This document shows, piece after piece, positions 33,226 to 41,318 of a stretch of DNA of 64,000 nt; the first letter of the stretch is position 1, and each line of letters starts with the position of its first letter. Below the pieces are notes generated by a model that saw nothing but the letters and a program-made list of their open reading frames with translations, did not search any database and was not told the origin of the DNA. Origin of the DNA: Flavimaricola marinus (GTDB taxonomy: Bacteria > Pseudomonadota > Alphaproteobacteria > Rhodobacterales > Rhodobacteraceae). Both the position numbers and the translations under genes were made by a program. The stretch is from NCBI RefSeq assembly GCF_900184895.1, contig NZ_FXZK01000008.1:62001-126000 (forward strand), read 5' to 3'.

Positions 33226-34809
33226 TTAATCCATATAACCTAATTTCTGCATCTGCCGAAGCAGGATCTGTCGTTCCTCCTCTGTCGGCTCGGAAATATC
33301 TTGAGCCTCTGCCTCGGAAACAGTCAGGCTGCTGCCGCCGGTGGCGTGTTCAAAACCGGGCTCCAAAGCCTCTTCGGGCACACGACCTTCGAGGTTCTTC
33401 GGCACCGGGACGCCCAATAGCGCCAGCATGAGGGGAGTCATATCCAATAGGTTCAACGGATCAAGCGTTTCGTCACGTCTGAAGTCGGGGCCATAGCCGA
33501 TGAACACGCCTTCGGGGCGGTGTGTGCCGTCGGCCAGAGGGCGCTGGACGACGCATTTGTCCGAGTTCAGGATCGAGACGAATCCACCGTCGCGCAGGTG
33601 CAATGTGATGTCGGGGCAGGGCTCGACGTAATTGACGCCGCGCATCTTGTTCATCTCGGCGCCGACGACCACCGGGGTGCCGGTGTCGGGGTCTTTCCAC
33701 TCGAGAAGCTCCTGACGCATCTTCAGGGCGAAATCCATGTAATCGTCGGGGTGAACGCCGTTCCCGTTGAGGTAGGGCTTGATGTAGATGCCGTTCGACG
33801 ACGGGGTGGCGCAGAAGGCCTTGGTCTTGCGCCAGTCGATCATGCCCAGATGGTCGCGGATCTTGTCGGAGGTCAGCTGGCCCTTGGCGTCGAGCGTCGC
33901 ACTTTCGTCCCAGACCAGATAGCCGTGATCTGCGAGCCATTGGTTGACGTAGAAAATCTCGGTGGTGGGCCCGAAACCGTGATCGGATGTGATGATCACA
34001 TTTGTGTCAGGACCGGCGGTTTCGACCATGCGGCGGATGTTGTCGTCCATCCTGCGGTAGAAATCGACAACCATGGCGCGAACGCGCTCGGTTTCCTTGC
34101 CCGGCTCGCCGGCATAGCCATCGGGATCGACATAGCGCCAGAACAGGTGCTGGATCTTGTCGGGGCCGTCCAGAACCACGGCGGTCAGCTCGGTCCGGTC
34201 GGTCTCCATCATCCGGCAGGTGACCTCGGTCCAGGCCAGATCGCGGACGTTCTGCAACTCGATCCACTCGTCGTTCTCCGAGGCGTCGAGTCCCTGGACG
34301 ACCTTCTTCTCCTCACCGATATCCATGCCCAGATCGCGGTAGTCGAAGCCTTTGGACTTCTTGAGGATGTCGAACAGTTCGGGCGGGTGGATGCCGTGGC
34401 GCAGGTGCTTCCACGGGACAAATCCGGCCACGGTATAGCCGTCGGTCTTGGGGGCCGGGGCATAGCCATAGAAATTGAGCGCGGTGCCGCGCAGACCGCT
34501 GCGATTGATCATCGAAAAGATCGTCTCGGCGCGGTTCAGGCGGCGGTCGTTGACCTTGAGATAGACGCCACCGTCCTCCAGATAGGCGGGGCGCAGGAAA
34601 TCATAGATGCCGTGGACTTCGGGGCTGACGCCGGTGGTCATCGAGGTCCATGCAGGGGGGGTGAGCGGATTGCGGGTGCTCATCAATTGAGCGGCTGTGC
34701 CTTCTTCGATCATCTTGGTCAGGAAGGGCAGCACGCCTTGGGCGGACAGCGGCTTGAACAGCGTAAAGGTGGCCCCGTCGAGGCCAATCATCAAAACCCG
34801 TTTCGTCAC
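33226..34809 (-). CDS. Alkaline-phosphatase-superfamily phosphodiesterase/nucleotide pyrophosphatase-like protein
   Basis: A 527-residue enzyme of the type I phosphodiesterase branch. Metal ligands and nucleophile are visible: Asp11 in MIGLDGATF, Thr55 in TPPAWTSMTTG, and an Asp-His pair in IITSDHGFGP near 270. Further conserved His is likely in the 330-450 region. The reaction is cleavage of a phosphate or sulfate ester or diester; the family can also include sulfatases and phosphotransferases. No signal peptide is seen, so it is unusual in being apparently cytosolic. It is the first gene of the leftward operon. In a locus with three sulfotransferase-like genes, a sulfate or phosphate monoester of the product is a plausible substrate. 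Confidence 0.82.
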   Translation of the reverse strand: MTKRVLMIGLDGATFTLFKPLSAQGVLPFLTKMIEEGTAAQLMSTRNPLTPPAWTSMTTGVSPEVHGIYDFLRPAYLEDGGVYLKVNDRRLNRAETIFSMINRSGLRGTALNFYGYAPAPKTDGYTVAGFVPWKHLRHGIHPPELFDILKKSKGFDYRDLGMDIGEEKKVVQGLDASENDEWIELQNVRDLAWTEVTCRMMETDRTELTAVVLDGPDKIQHLFWRYVDPDGYAGEPGKETERVRAMVVDFYRRMDDNIRRMVETAGPDTNVIITSDHGFGPTTEIFYVNQWLADHGYLVWDESATLDAKGQLTSDKIRDHLGMIDWRKTKAFCATPSSNGIYIKPYLNGNGVHPDDYMDFALKMRQELLEWKDPDTGTPVVVGAEMNKMRGVNYVEPCPDITLHLRDGGFVSILNSDKCVVQRPLADGTHRPEGVFIGYGPDFRRDETLDPLNLLDMTPLMLALLGVPVPKNLEGRVPEEALEPGFEHATGGSSLTVSEAEAQDISEPTEEERQILLRQMQKLGYMD

Positions 34810-35085
34810 GCCAAGCTCCTGTGCAGTCTAATGTTTTTGAAGGCCGATCAATTGGCCCCACCGCTCTATAACTGCGGCACATGTTATATATGTGGCATTA
34901 TCGTGGAGAGGAGACGAAACGCAAGTGGGGGGCTCCTTACCTTTCGTCATAATGCCGGTCCCTGATGCAGATGCCATATCCTTGAGCATCCGCCGATGCC
35001 GCGCATTGCCGCAGACCGCCGCAGAACCGGGCAGAACCGGGCGGAGCAGGGCCGTTTTGTCGGGGCCGGAGATCAGCGCCGGGGA
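34810..35085. other. Intergenic region
   Basis: 276 bases between the phosphodiesterase start and the rhomboid stop. It has an AT-rich part near 34875-34900 (TGTTATATATGTGGCATTAT) that may be the promoter of the leftward operon. No terminator was seen for the rhomboid gene. Confidence 0.45.
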
Positions 35086-35799
35086 TCAGCGCCGGGCGGG
35101 GGTCCAGGGGATCAGGAGCAGCCCCAGAACAGCGCCCGCCAGCGCACCGCCCAGATGGGTCTGCCAGGCCACCGGCGCGCCCTGCACCCAGCCCGAGGCC
35201 ATGTTCAGCGCCACGAGGCCGAGGGCCAGGCCAATCGCCTCGAAACTGGCGCGCAGCAGGCCCGCGCCATGGCCGCCCGGTCCGGCCGGTGGCCGGCGGC
35301 GGCGTTGCCAGTGCTGGACGATGGCCGCGGCGGCCAGTCCGAAGACCGCGCCCGAGGCCCCGACCATCGGCGAGGCGCCCTGGTTGAGCGTGGCAAAGGC
35401 CAGCGCCCCGCCCATCACCGCCCCGGCATAGAGCGCCAGAAACCGGGCCGCCCCGGTGTCGGGCCAGAGCAGCAGGCCAAGCCAGACAAGCACCAGCATA
35501 TTGCCGAGCAGATGTTCGAAGCCGACGTGCAGCAGGGCGTAGGTAGCAAACATGGTCCAGGGCTGGGCGTCGAAGTTCGGCTGCCAGTCGCGCAGCAGGC
35601 CGGCCCAGAAGGCGCCGTTCTGATAGGCCAGCGGGCGCCAGCGGGTCGAGCCGACGATGCCGCTGTCGGCCAGCTCCAGCACGATCTCGGGCAGGCAGGT
35701 CAGGGCCACCAGAAGCCACAGCGGCCAGAGCTGCCGCAGACCCGGTGCGGGACGGTCGGCCGGGGGCTGGGGCAAGGACGGCGGGTCGGGCGGGGTCAT
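35086..35799 (-). CDS. Rhomboid-family intramembrane serine protease
   Basis: A 237-residue protein with six or seven membrane spans. Catalytic Ser149 lies in MVGASGAVFG (the rhomboid GxSG) and catalytic His215 in AWQTHLGGALAG. HVGFEHLLGNM near 92-101 gives the usual His/Asn face. Rhomboids cut single-span membrane proteins inside the bilayer. The N-terminus is Pro-rich. It sits at the border of the exosortase locus, where several proteins carry single C-terminal membrane anchors that could be substrates, but nothing in the sequence proves it. It is not obviously a rhombosortase. Confidence 0.9.
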   Translation of the reverse strand: MTPPDPPSLPQPPADRPAPGLRQLWPLWLLVALTCLPEIVLELADSGIVGSTRWRPLAYQNGAFWAGLLRDWQPNFDAQPWTMFATYALLHVGFEHLLGNMLVLVWLGLLLWPDTGAARFLALYAGAVMGGALAFATLNQGASPMVGASGAVFGLAAAAIVQHWQRRRRPPAGPGGHGAGLLRASFEAIGLALGLVALNMASGWVQGAPVAWQTHLGGALAGAVLGLLLIPWTPARR

Positions 35800-35875
35800 G
35801 GCTCAGCATTGACCTGTGCGCCGTGGGGGGGCAAGGCCAGATCGGGCCAGATCGATCTTGGCCCGCAAAACGACA

Positions 35876-35901
35876 AAGGCCGCACCCCCGGGCGCGGCCT
35901 T
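35876..35901 (-). terminator. Hairpin terminator after VPLPA-CTERM gene
   Basis: AAGGCCGC and GCGGCCTT form an 8-bp stem. Read leftward it is followed by TTTG, 24 bases past the stop at 35925. Confidence 0.7.
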
Positions 35902-35924
35902 GGCAAATTCGATGATCCGGTCGG

Positions 35925-36548
35925 TCAGGCGGCGCGGCGACGACGGCGCATGATCGACAGACCGCCAAGGCCAAAGGCAAGCATAAGGCCCGCAGCTGGC
36001 AGCGGCACGGCCGCGATGGGTGCGTAGACGGTCAGATGCGAGACGCCCGGAACACTGCCTTCGTCACCGCAGGCGGCTCCATCTTTTCCCGATTCTCTTG
36101 TCCGGACACCAGCCAGATTGGTGTCAAACGAACCCGTCGTGTCGCCCGTCAGGCCGGTGAAGTAGTAGGCAGAGAAGCAGGTCGCAGCCTTAACCACGAT
36201 CACGACATCACCTGTCAGGCCATCCAGATCAAAGGTGCCGCCCGTCGTTCCGGCACCGGATGTAACCGTCAAAACGTCTCCGGCCCAGTTATTACTATCT
36301 TCTGCCTTGTCGACTTCTTCCCACGTGCCCGTGGTGCTAAAGACGCTGTTGATGTCGTCTTCAAAGCCAAGATTTGAGTCGTTGCCAAGAAAGGCTCCAT
36401 CACAGTCTTCGTAAACGCCGCTCGCAAGTGTGACGCCCCCGGTTTGACATGGTACTTCGCCATAAACCAAAGTCGAGGCGACGGCGCTTCCCGCGACCAT
36501 AGTCCCAAAAACAAATGCGGCGGCAGCCAGCGTCTTAAATCCAAACAT
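35925..36548 (-). CDS. VPLPA-CTERM sorted surface/secreted protein
   Basis: A 207-residue protein with a signal peptide (FKTLAAAAFVFGTMVAGSAVAS, cleavage near 25) and a C-terminal exosortase signal AAVPLPAAGLMLAFGLGG ending in RRRRRAA. The mature middle is acidic, Gly/Thr/Asp-rich and probably beta-sheet, with four Cys that could form disulfides. It should be cut by the exosortase of this locus and anchored or released at the cell surface. The ATG at 36548 fits the signal peptide; longer in-frame starts lack one. No enzymatic motif. Confidence 0.85.
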   Translation of the reverse strand: MFGFKTLAAAAFVFGTMVAGSAVASTLVYGEVPCQTGGVTLASGVYEDCDGAFLGNDSNLGFEDDINSVFSTTGTWEEVDKAEDSNNWAGDVLTVTSGAGTTGGTFDLDGLTGDVVIVVKAATCFSAYYFTGLTGDTTGSFDTNLAGVRTRESGKDGAACGDEGSVPGVSHLTVYAPIAAVPLPAAGLMLAFGLGGLSIMRRRRRAA

Positions 36549-36899
36549 CTCACGCACCCCAATACAGAGTAATTGTGCCCCACGACGATGCCGGGCGATG
36601 AAATACATTAGCTGCTTGCCGCGCCGGCAACAAATAAATAACAAGATTCCGCCACAATATACACTTCAAGGTTGAAGTGGGGCGTCAAATACACCCTTTA
36701 GACGGGCCAAATTTTCCCACAGTGAAACACCACAAAGGGCAATTGCAATTTCGACGGGTTTTGCACTGCAAATGATTCGGTCCCGATAACCGGGAGGAAT
36801 TCGCACCGATTTGCGTGGAAACGACGGTCGCGCGGCCCGGGGCCGTGCGCGGAACACGGACGGCCGCCCGCAGGCGACCGTCGGACGTTCGGGCCGGTC
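36549..36899. promoter_or_regulatory. Intergenic region with two short palindromes
   Basis: 351 bases upstream of the VPLPA gene ending at 35925. It holds an 18-base perfect inverted repeat CACTTCAAGGTTGAAGTG at 36662-36679 and a shorter one TTGCCGCGCCGGCAA at 36616-36630. The region is AT-richer than the genes and is the probable promoter/operator area. Confidence 0.5.
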
Positions 36900-37520
36900 T
36901 CAGGCGGCTGTCTTGCGGCGGGTCGCGGCGATCCCGCCCAGTGCCAGCAGCATGAGCGCACCGGTGGCCGGAAGCGGCACCGCCGCCAGCGTGCCGGAGA
37001 TCGAGAGCGTGGCGCTGTCGAGGGTGAAGGCATCGGCATTGGTCGAGAATTCCGAGAACCAGAACTCGAAGACGCCGGTGTCGAGGGTATGCGCAAAGGC
37101 ATCGACGCCGAGGACGTCGGTCGACAGCGAAATGGTGATCGACTGCGGCGACAGCGGATCGAACAGCAGGGCGAAGAAGTCATCGCTGCTGGAGCCGGGA
37201 TCGCTGCCCTGGATGCGGGCGGTCCAGGCCTCGAGGAAACCGAGCCCGGCAGGACCGGCGTCGCTGAAGGTCAGCGTCAGCGAAATCGAATCGATGCTGT
37301 CATAGTCGACGGCGGTGAAATCGAAGCTGTCGGAGAAGCGGTCGAGGCTGGTGTCGGACACGACGACGCCGTCCGACACCAGCACGTCGGATCCGCTCGG
37401 GTCGTACTGGCCGAGGCCGTAATCGTGGGTTTCCTCATAGATCGTCGCGGCCTGTACGGTGGTCGCAGACAGCGTGGCCGCGAACAATCCGGCCGCAAGG
37501 CCATAGGCAAATTTGCGCAT
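36900..37520 (-). CDS. VPLPA-CTERM sorted surface/secreted protein
   Basis: A 206-residue protein with a signal peptide (KFAYGLAAGLFAATLSATTVQA, cleavage near 23) and a C-terminal signal AAVPLPATGALMLLALGG ending in RRKTAA. The mature part is Ser/Asp/Thr-rich with alternating hydrophobic residues, likely an all-beta domain, without Cys or catalytic motif. It is similar in layout, not in sequence, to the 35925 protein. GGGGGA precedes the ATG at 37520. Exported by Sec and then processed by the exosortase 1-3 kb away. Confidence 0.85.
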   Translation of the reverse strand: MRKFAYGLAAGLFAATLSATTVQAATIYEETHDYGLGQYDPSGSDVLVSDGVVVSDTSLDRFSDSFDFTAVDYDSIDSISLTLTFSDAGPAGLGFLEAWTARIQGSDPGSSSDDFFALLFDPLSPQSITISLSTDVLGVDAFAHTLDTGVFEFWFSEFSTNADAFTLDSATLSISGTLAAVPLPATGALMLLALGGIAATRRKTAA

Positions 37521-37668
37521 TATATCCCCCGGGGTTTTCAACAAATCAGGCTGGAGAGGGGCCGCAAAAGCCCCGGTTCAAGCGCCGGGTCAGGCGGCGC
37601 TGCTCCAAAGTATCGTATCGGTGTATCTGGGCGGAGATCGGCGCGATCTGCAACTCTAAATTGACATC

Positions 37669-37693
37669 AAAAGGCCAGAAAAATGCCTTTTTT
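37669..37693 (-). terminator. Weak bidirectional hairpin terminator
   Basis: AAAAGGC and GCCTTTTTT pair around a nine-base A-rich loop between the small membrane protein gene (37852) and the VPLPA gene start at 37520. Confidence 0.5.
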
Positions 37694-37851
37694 CAGACTG
37701 TTGGAATCAATTGAGCTGTAAATGGAAACTGTTTGTTGATGGGCTGGAAACAATCGCGGATCGCAGCCGCGGCGGCAGGCGCATGAGGCAGGCGCACGAG
37801 GCAAGCGGGCCGTCGACCGGCCGCGTCTTGCGAAATCCGATGTGGGGTGGC

Positions 37852-38040
37852 TCAGATCCGACGTGCCGGCTGCGCGGCGGAGGCCGCTGCAACGGCGATG
37901 GGCCAGACCAGACAGGTCAGCGTGCCGAGCAATGTCCAGAGCACGCTCTTGCGTTTTTTCACGATGTGTTCGCGCCACGTCATGAAGATCGAGAATGTCG
38001 CAATCGCGGCATAGATCACAGAAAAGAGCGTCCAGAGCAT
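37852..38040 (-). CDS. Small two-helix membrane protein next to exosortase
   Basis: A 62-residue protein with two membrane helices (LWTLFSVIYAAIATFSIFM and VLWTLLGTLTCLVWPIAVAAA) separated by a basic loop, and a short tail. I do not recognise a named family with certainty; small accessory proteins of this kind accompany some exosortases. The ATG at 38040 has AGGA nine bases upstream. It lies 150 bases downstream of the exosortase gene on the same strand, so a role in sorting-enzyme function is possible. Confidence 0.6.
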   Translation of the reverse strand: MLWTLFSVIYAAIATFSIFMTWREHIVKKRKSVLWTLLGTLTCLVWPIAVAAASAAQPARRI

Positions 38041-38190
38041 ATCGTGCCATCCTATTGTAAAGGACTGACGTAATGTCTTGTAAATTATGGCTTGTCCGCA
38101 CGATCCTGTCCACCGGAGTTTGCACATGCGCACAATACCGGCGGAATTGGACGTATGGCCACAGGCTGCGGGCCTCTGGCGCCGGCGCGC

Positions 38191-39795
38191 CTACTCCGGG
38201 ATGAAATTCGGCAGCTTGGGCAACAACTCGGCCATGAAGCCCTGCATCCGGGCATCGGCGTCGGCCTCGGTCTCGCCGTCGAGGATCGGCGTGACGAAGC
38301 GGACCAGCGCGCCGTCGGTCCGGCCCCGTGTCAGGCTGTCCCAGACGACGCTGGCCTTGGCGGCATAGTCGTTGGTCATGCGCTGGCCGCGCTGCTCGAA
38401 CCAGTAATAGACAAGCTGGCGCGACAGGCCCTTCTGGATCACCGCCCGGTTCACCATGAAATCGCCATAGACCGTGCCGGGGATGGTGATCGGGGTGGGG
38501 TCGATGGAAAACACCTCCCAGCCGCCGACGGGCAGGCAGACTTCCGGGGAATGGATGCCGGAGCCTTCGGTCTGCTTTTCGTACCAGGCGGAGAAGAAGT
38601 TGACATAGCCCGGCTCGCCCGGCGCCTGATAGGTGGCGTTGATGTAATCGGAGGCCTTCAGAACCTCCGCGATATCGGGCTCCAGCGGCGTGACATAGCC
38701 TTGCCAGTCGTTGATCCGGGTCGGAAACAGCAAGAAGCTGTCGCGCGCCACCTCGACCCGCTCCGGGGCGGGGGTCAGCAGGAACGCCGCCGTCACGGCG
38801 GTGGTCAGCGCGGCCGCGACGGCAATGCCGCGGGCCGGGGCGATCCGCAGGAACCGGCTGGCCTGCATGCCGAGCCCGTCGGTATCCAGATCGATGGTGT
38901 CGCGCAGGCCCAGCGGGCTCGGCGTCAGCCGCTGCAGCAGCACGGCCGTCAGAAACAGGATGCCGATGCAGGCGCCAAAGATCACCCAGCCCTCGAAGAA
39001 GTGCAGAAAGCCCTCGGCCTGACCGATGCCATAGCTGTTGACCAGCACCCCGATCATCCCGATGCGGAAGGAATTCATCAGCACCGTCAGCGGGGCGGCC
39101 ATCAGGAACATCACCGCCTTGTGCCAGAACGGGCCGCGATAGAGGATCGCAAAGAGGTAGGAGAAGCTCAGGATCGGGAACAGGTAGCGCAGGCCCGAAC
39201 AGGCTTCGGCGACCTGCAGCTTGTAGACCCCGAGGTCGATGACATTGCCTTCGAGGAACACCGGAATCCCGGCCAGCTTGATGATCCAGACGCCGATCTC
39301 CGAGGAGATCAGCTGCAGGAATATCGTCATCTGCCAATACAGAAACTGCGGCAGCGGCAGCATGAAGATCAGGTGCAGCACCGGCAATTGATGCTTGCGG
39401 CCGCGCTCCCAGCCCATGACGGTCAGCACCACGCCGCCGACCCAGACGATAAAGGCATAGGTGACGATATCGGGAATGCGCACCAGATTGCCGAAGATCC
39501 CGAACAGCAGCGCAAAGGCGATCACCGCGATCCCGGGGATGCGGTTGACGGGGGCTGTCGGGTCGATGGGCGGGGCATGGCGCAACTCGCGCAGATAGAG
39601 ATAGAGCGAGATCAGCGGGATCAGCGGGCCGTGGCTGTATTCGGGGGTGATCCACGCCCGTCCCAGCGACACGAAGCCGAGCCAGTAGATCGGCAGCGCC
39701 GAGGCCACCAGAACGGCCATCCAGACCATCCCCGTCGGATTGACAGTGCCGAGCCCCAGAGGGCCGCGTTGTTTCTCGAAGGTGGCGTCGGACAT
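38191..39795 (-). CDS. xrtD: Exosortase fused to EpsI-type domain (VPLPA-CTERM specific, XrtD-like)
   Basis: A 534-residue inner-membrane cysteine protease/transpeptidase that cuts VPLPA-type C-terminal signals. About eight membrane helices (residues 20-310) contain Cys199 in [10 protein letters not shown], Arg244 in LMNSFRIG and His265 in FLHFFEGW, the exosortase triad. From about 330 a periplasmic EpsI-like domain follows, with [14 protein letters not shown]. Fusion of exosortase and EpsI domain, plus four VPLPA/VPIPA substrates nearby, supports the XrtD type. The ATG at 39795 was preferred over a TTG 30 bases upstream. It is divergent from the VPLPA gene at 40399. Confidence 0.88.
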   Translation of the reverse strand: MSDATFEKQRGPLGLGTVNPTGMVWMAVLVASALPIYWLGFVSLGRAWITPEYSHGPLIPLISLYLYLRELRHAPPIDPTAPVNRIPGIAVIAFALLFGIFGNLVRIPDIVTYAFIVWVGGVVLTVMGWERGRKHQLPVLHLIFMLPLPQFLYWQMTIFLQLISSEIGVWIIKLAGIPVFLEGNVIDLGVYKLQVAEACSGLRYLFPILSFSYLFAILYRGPFWHKAVMFLMAAPLTVLMNSFRIGMIGVLVNSYGIGQAEGFLHFFEGWVIFGACIGILFLTAVLLQRLTPSPLGLRDTIDLDTDGLGMQASRFLRIAPARGIAVAAALTTAVTAAFLLTPAPERVEVARDSFLLFPTRINDWQGYVTPLEPDIAEVLKASDYINATYQAPGEPGYVNFFSAWYEKQTEGSGIHSPEVCLPVGGWEVFSIDPTPITIPGTVYGDFMVNRAVIQKGLSRQLVYYWFEQRGQRMTNDYAAKASVVWDSLTRGRTDGALVRFVTPILDGETEADADARMQGFMAELLPKLPNFIPE

Positions 39796-40398
39796 GGGCA
39801 AAGCCTGATCTGATGAAAACGACAAAATGGATAAGTGGCTGTAAAGCGGCTTCTAAACTTCAGGGCATATATCAGGTTAACCCGACAAAATCGACACCTG
39901 CCGCTACGGGAAACAGCTTGTCTACGGAAACGTGTATGGCCCGCGGCGGCGCCAGTTTGCAGCCAGATCCATCGCCGCAGCCACCGCCAGCGCCCCGAGA
40001 CAGGCCAGGACCGTCCGGAAGAGCCCCTCCAGATGCCCGTCCCTGCCTGTCACATCAAGGATTACGGGCGGTTGATGGGCCCAATACGTCCGTGGCGGGG
40101 CCGAACGAGGGCTTTGAAGGGCGCCAAATCCTCGTTCGCCCGGACTGATTTCGCGTCCAAACCGATTCGAACGCAACGGCACATAGGGCGAAACAATTCA
40201 GCGCCAGGAGCAGGATTGTTTCGAAATACGCAATTAGCGGCTGGATTGCTCCGGTATCGGTCACGGCCAATCGCAACCGGACGTTGCAAATTCAAACGGA
40301 TTTAGGGGTTTTCTGTCAATTTTTTCCCCCTCCATTATTATGCAATCGAGTGATTGAAAGAATTGAACAATTCCGTGTGTGTTGATTGGGGGGAACCG
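39796..40398. promoter_or_regulatory. Long divergent intergenic region with inverted repeat
   Basis: 603 bases between the exosortase and a VPLPA-CTERM gene. An inverted repeat CGAAACAAT / ATTGTTTCG lies at 40189-40197 and 40215-40223 with 17 bases between. The last 150 bases are AT-rich and the likely promoter. No open frame here looks coding and no small RNA could be defined. Confidence 0.45.
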
Positions 40399-41115
40399 AT
40401 GAGAACGTTTTTGATGTCGTCAGCGATGGCGCTGACCTGTGTCGTGGCCGCGGGTGCGGCCGGGGCGGCGACGCTGGTGCTGGACGGATATACCTCTGCG
40501 GTGCAGACGGTGAACGTGGCCAGCTCTCCGGTGCCCGACACCCCGTCTTCCGTGGGCGCGACCGGGTTCAACATGACCGATACCGCGACCACCGAAAGCT
40601 TCGTCGCGTGGTGCCTCGACATCTCGCACTACCTGATGAGCACGGGCAGCTCGCAGGACTACGGCACCACCACCGATCCCTACTCCAACAGCTATGCGCT
40701 GACCGCGACGGCGATCGACCGGGTTCAGGCGGTGTTCGACGCGAACTACGCCACGCTGGATTTCAACGACGCCGATCAGGCGGCCGCCTTCCAGATGGCA
40801 CTCTGGGAAGCCGCCTATGAGGACGACGGCAACGCGCTCAGCGTCGACTCGGGCCTGTTCGCGGCCAGCAGCAGCGGCAGCACCGATCTTGCCAACACAT
40901 ATCTCGCCAATGCCGAGGCCTATGCCGGGCCCGAGGTCTGGAACGTGTCCTTCCTCGAGGTCGAGGGCTATGGCCCCGACCGGGCGCAGAACACCGGGCA
41001 GAACCTCGTGACCGTCTCGGCGGTGCCGCTTCCGGCGGCGGGGCTGCTGCTGTTGACGGGGCTGGTCGGGGGCGCGGCACTCAGCCGCCGCCGTCGCAAG
41101 GCCGCCGAGGTCTGA
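40399..41115 (+). CDS. VPLPA-CTERM protein with probable Cys-Gln thioester domain
   Basis: A 238-residue exported protein: signal peptide (FLMSSAMALTCVVAAGAAG, cleavage near 24) and C-terminal AVPLPAAGLLLLTGLVGG ending in RRRRKAAEV. In the middle, Cys72 in FVAWCLDIS and Gln132 in AAAFQMALWEA match the two conserved motifs of bacterial thioester domains, which form an internal Cys-Gln bond that can couple to surfaces or host molecules; the same layout occurs in several PEP-CTERM proteins. GGGGGA precedes the ATG at 40399. A terminator follows. The thioester call is inferred from motifs alone. Confidence 0.82.
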   Translation: MRTFLMSSAMALTCVVAAGAAGAATLVLDGYTSAVQTVNVASSPVPDTPSSVGATGFNMTDTATTESFVAWCLDISHYLMSTGSSQDYGTTTDPYSNSYALTATAIDRVQAVFDANYATLDFNDADQAAAFQMALWEAAYEDDGNALSVDSGLFAASSSGSTDLANTYLANAEAYAGPEVWNVSFLEVEGYGPDRAQNTGQNLVTVSAVPLPAAGLLLLTGLVGGAALSRRRRKAAEV

Positions 41116-41152
41116 GCATCGGGCCACGGCCCGACGGACTGAGTTGACCGAC

Positions 41153-41186
41153 ATCACGGCCCGGCCCTCACAGGCCGGGCCGTGAT
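41153..41186 (+). terminator. Intrinsic terminator of the 40399 gene
   Basis: ATCACGGCCCGGCC and GGCCGGGCCGTGAT form a perfect 14-bp stem with a six-base loop, followed by GCGTTT. Confidence 0.85.
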
Positions 41187-41214
41187 GCGTTTGACGCCGC
41201 GCCCGCCGGGCGGG

Positions 41215-41244
41215 CAGGCCAAGGCAGAGCAGGCCAAGGCAGAG
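41215..41244. repeat. Two tandem 15-bp units
   Basis: CAGGCCAAGGCAGAG occurs twice without a gap between two convergent genes; further partial copies (CAGGGC) follow. Non-coding, probably slippage-derived. Confidence 0.8.
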
Positions 41245-41267
41245 CAGGGCAGGGCGGCGCAGGGCGG

Positions 41268-41288
41268 AAACGCCCCCGCGGGAGCGCC
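41268..41288 (-). terminator. Hairpin terminator of the outer-membrane barrel gene
   Basis: Read leftward, CGCTCC pairs with GGGGCG around a short GC core and runs into GTTT, about 30 bases past the stop at 41319. Confidence 0.55.
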
Positions 41289-41318
41289 TTGCACATCTGC
41301 ATTCGTGAGAGGTCCGGC

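Noticed and set aside
35086-35799. Rhombosortase identity for the rhomboid protein
   Set aside because: Sorting signals nearby are VPLPA type served by the exosortase; no GlyGly-CTERM protein was seen.
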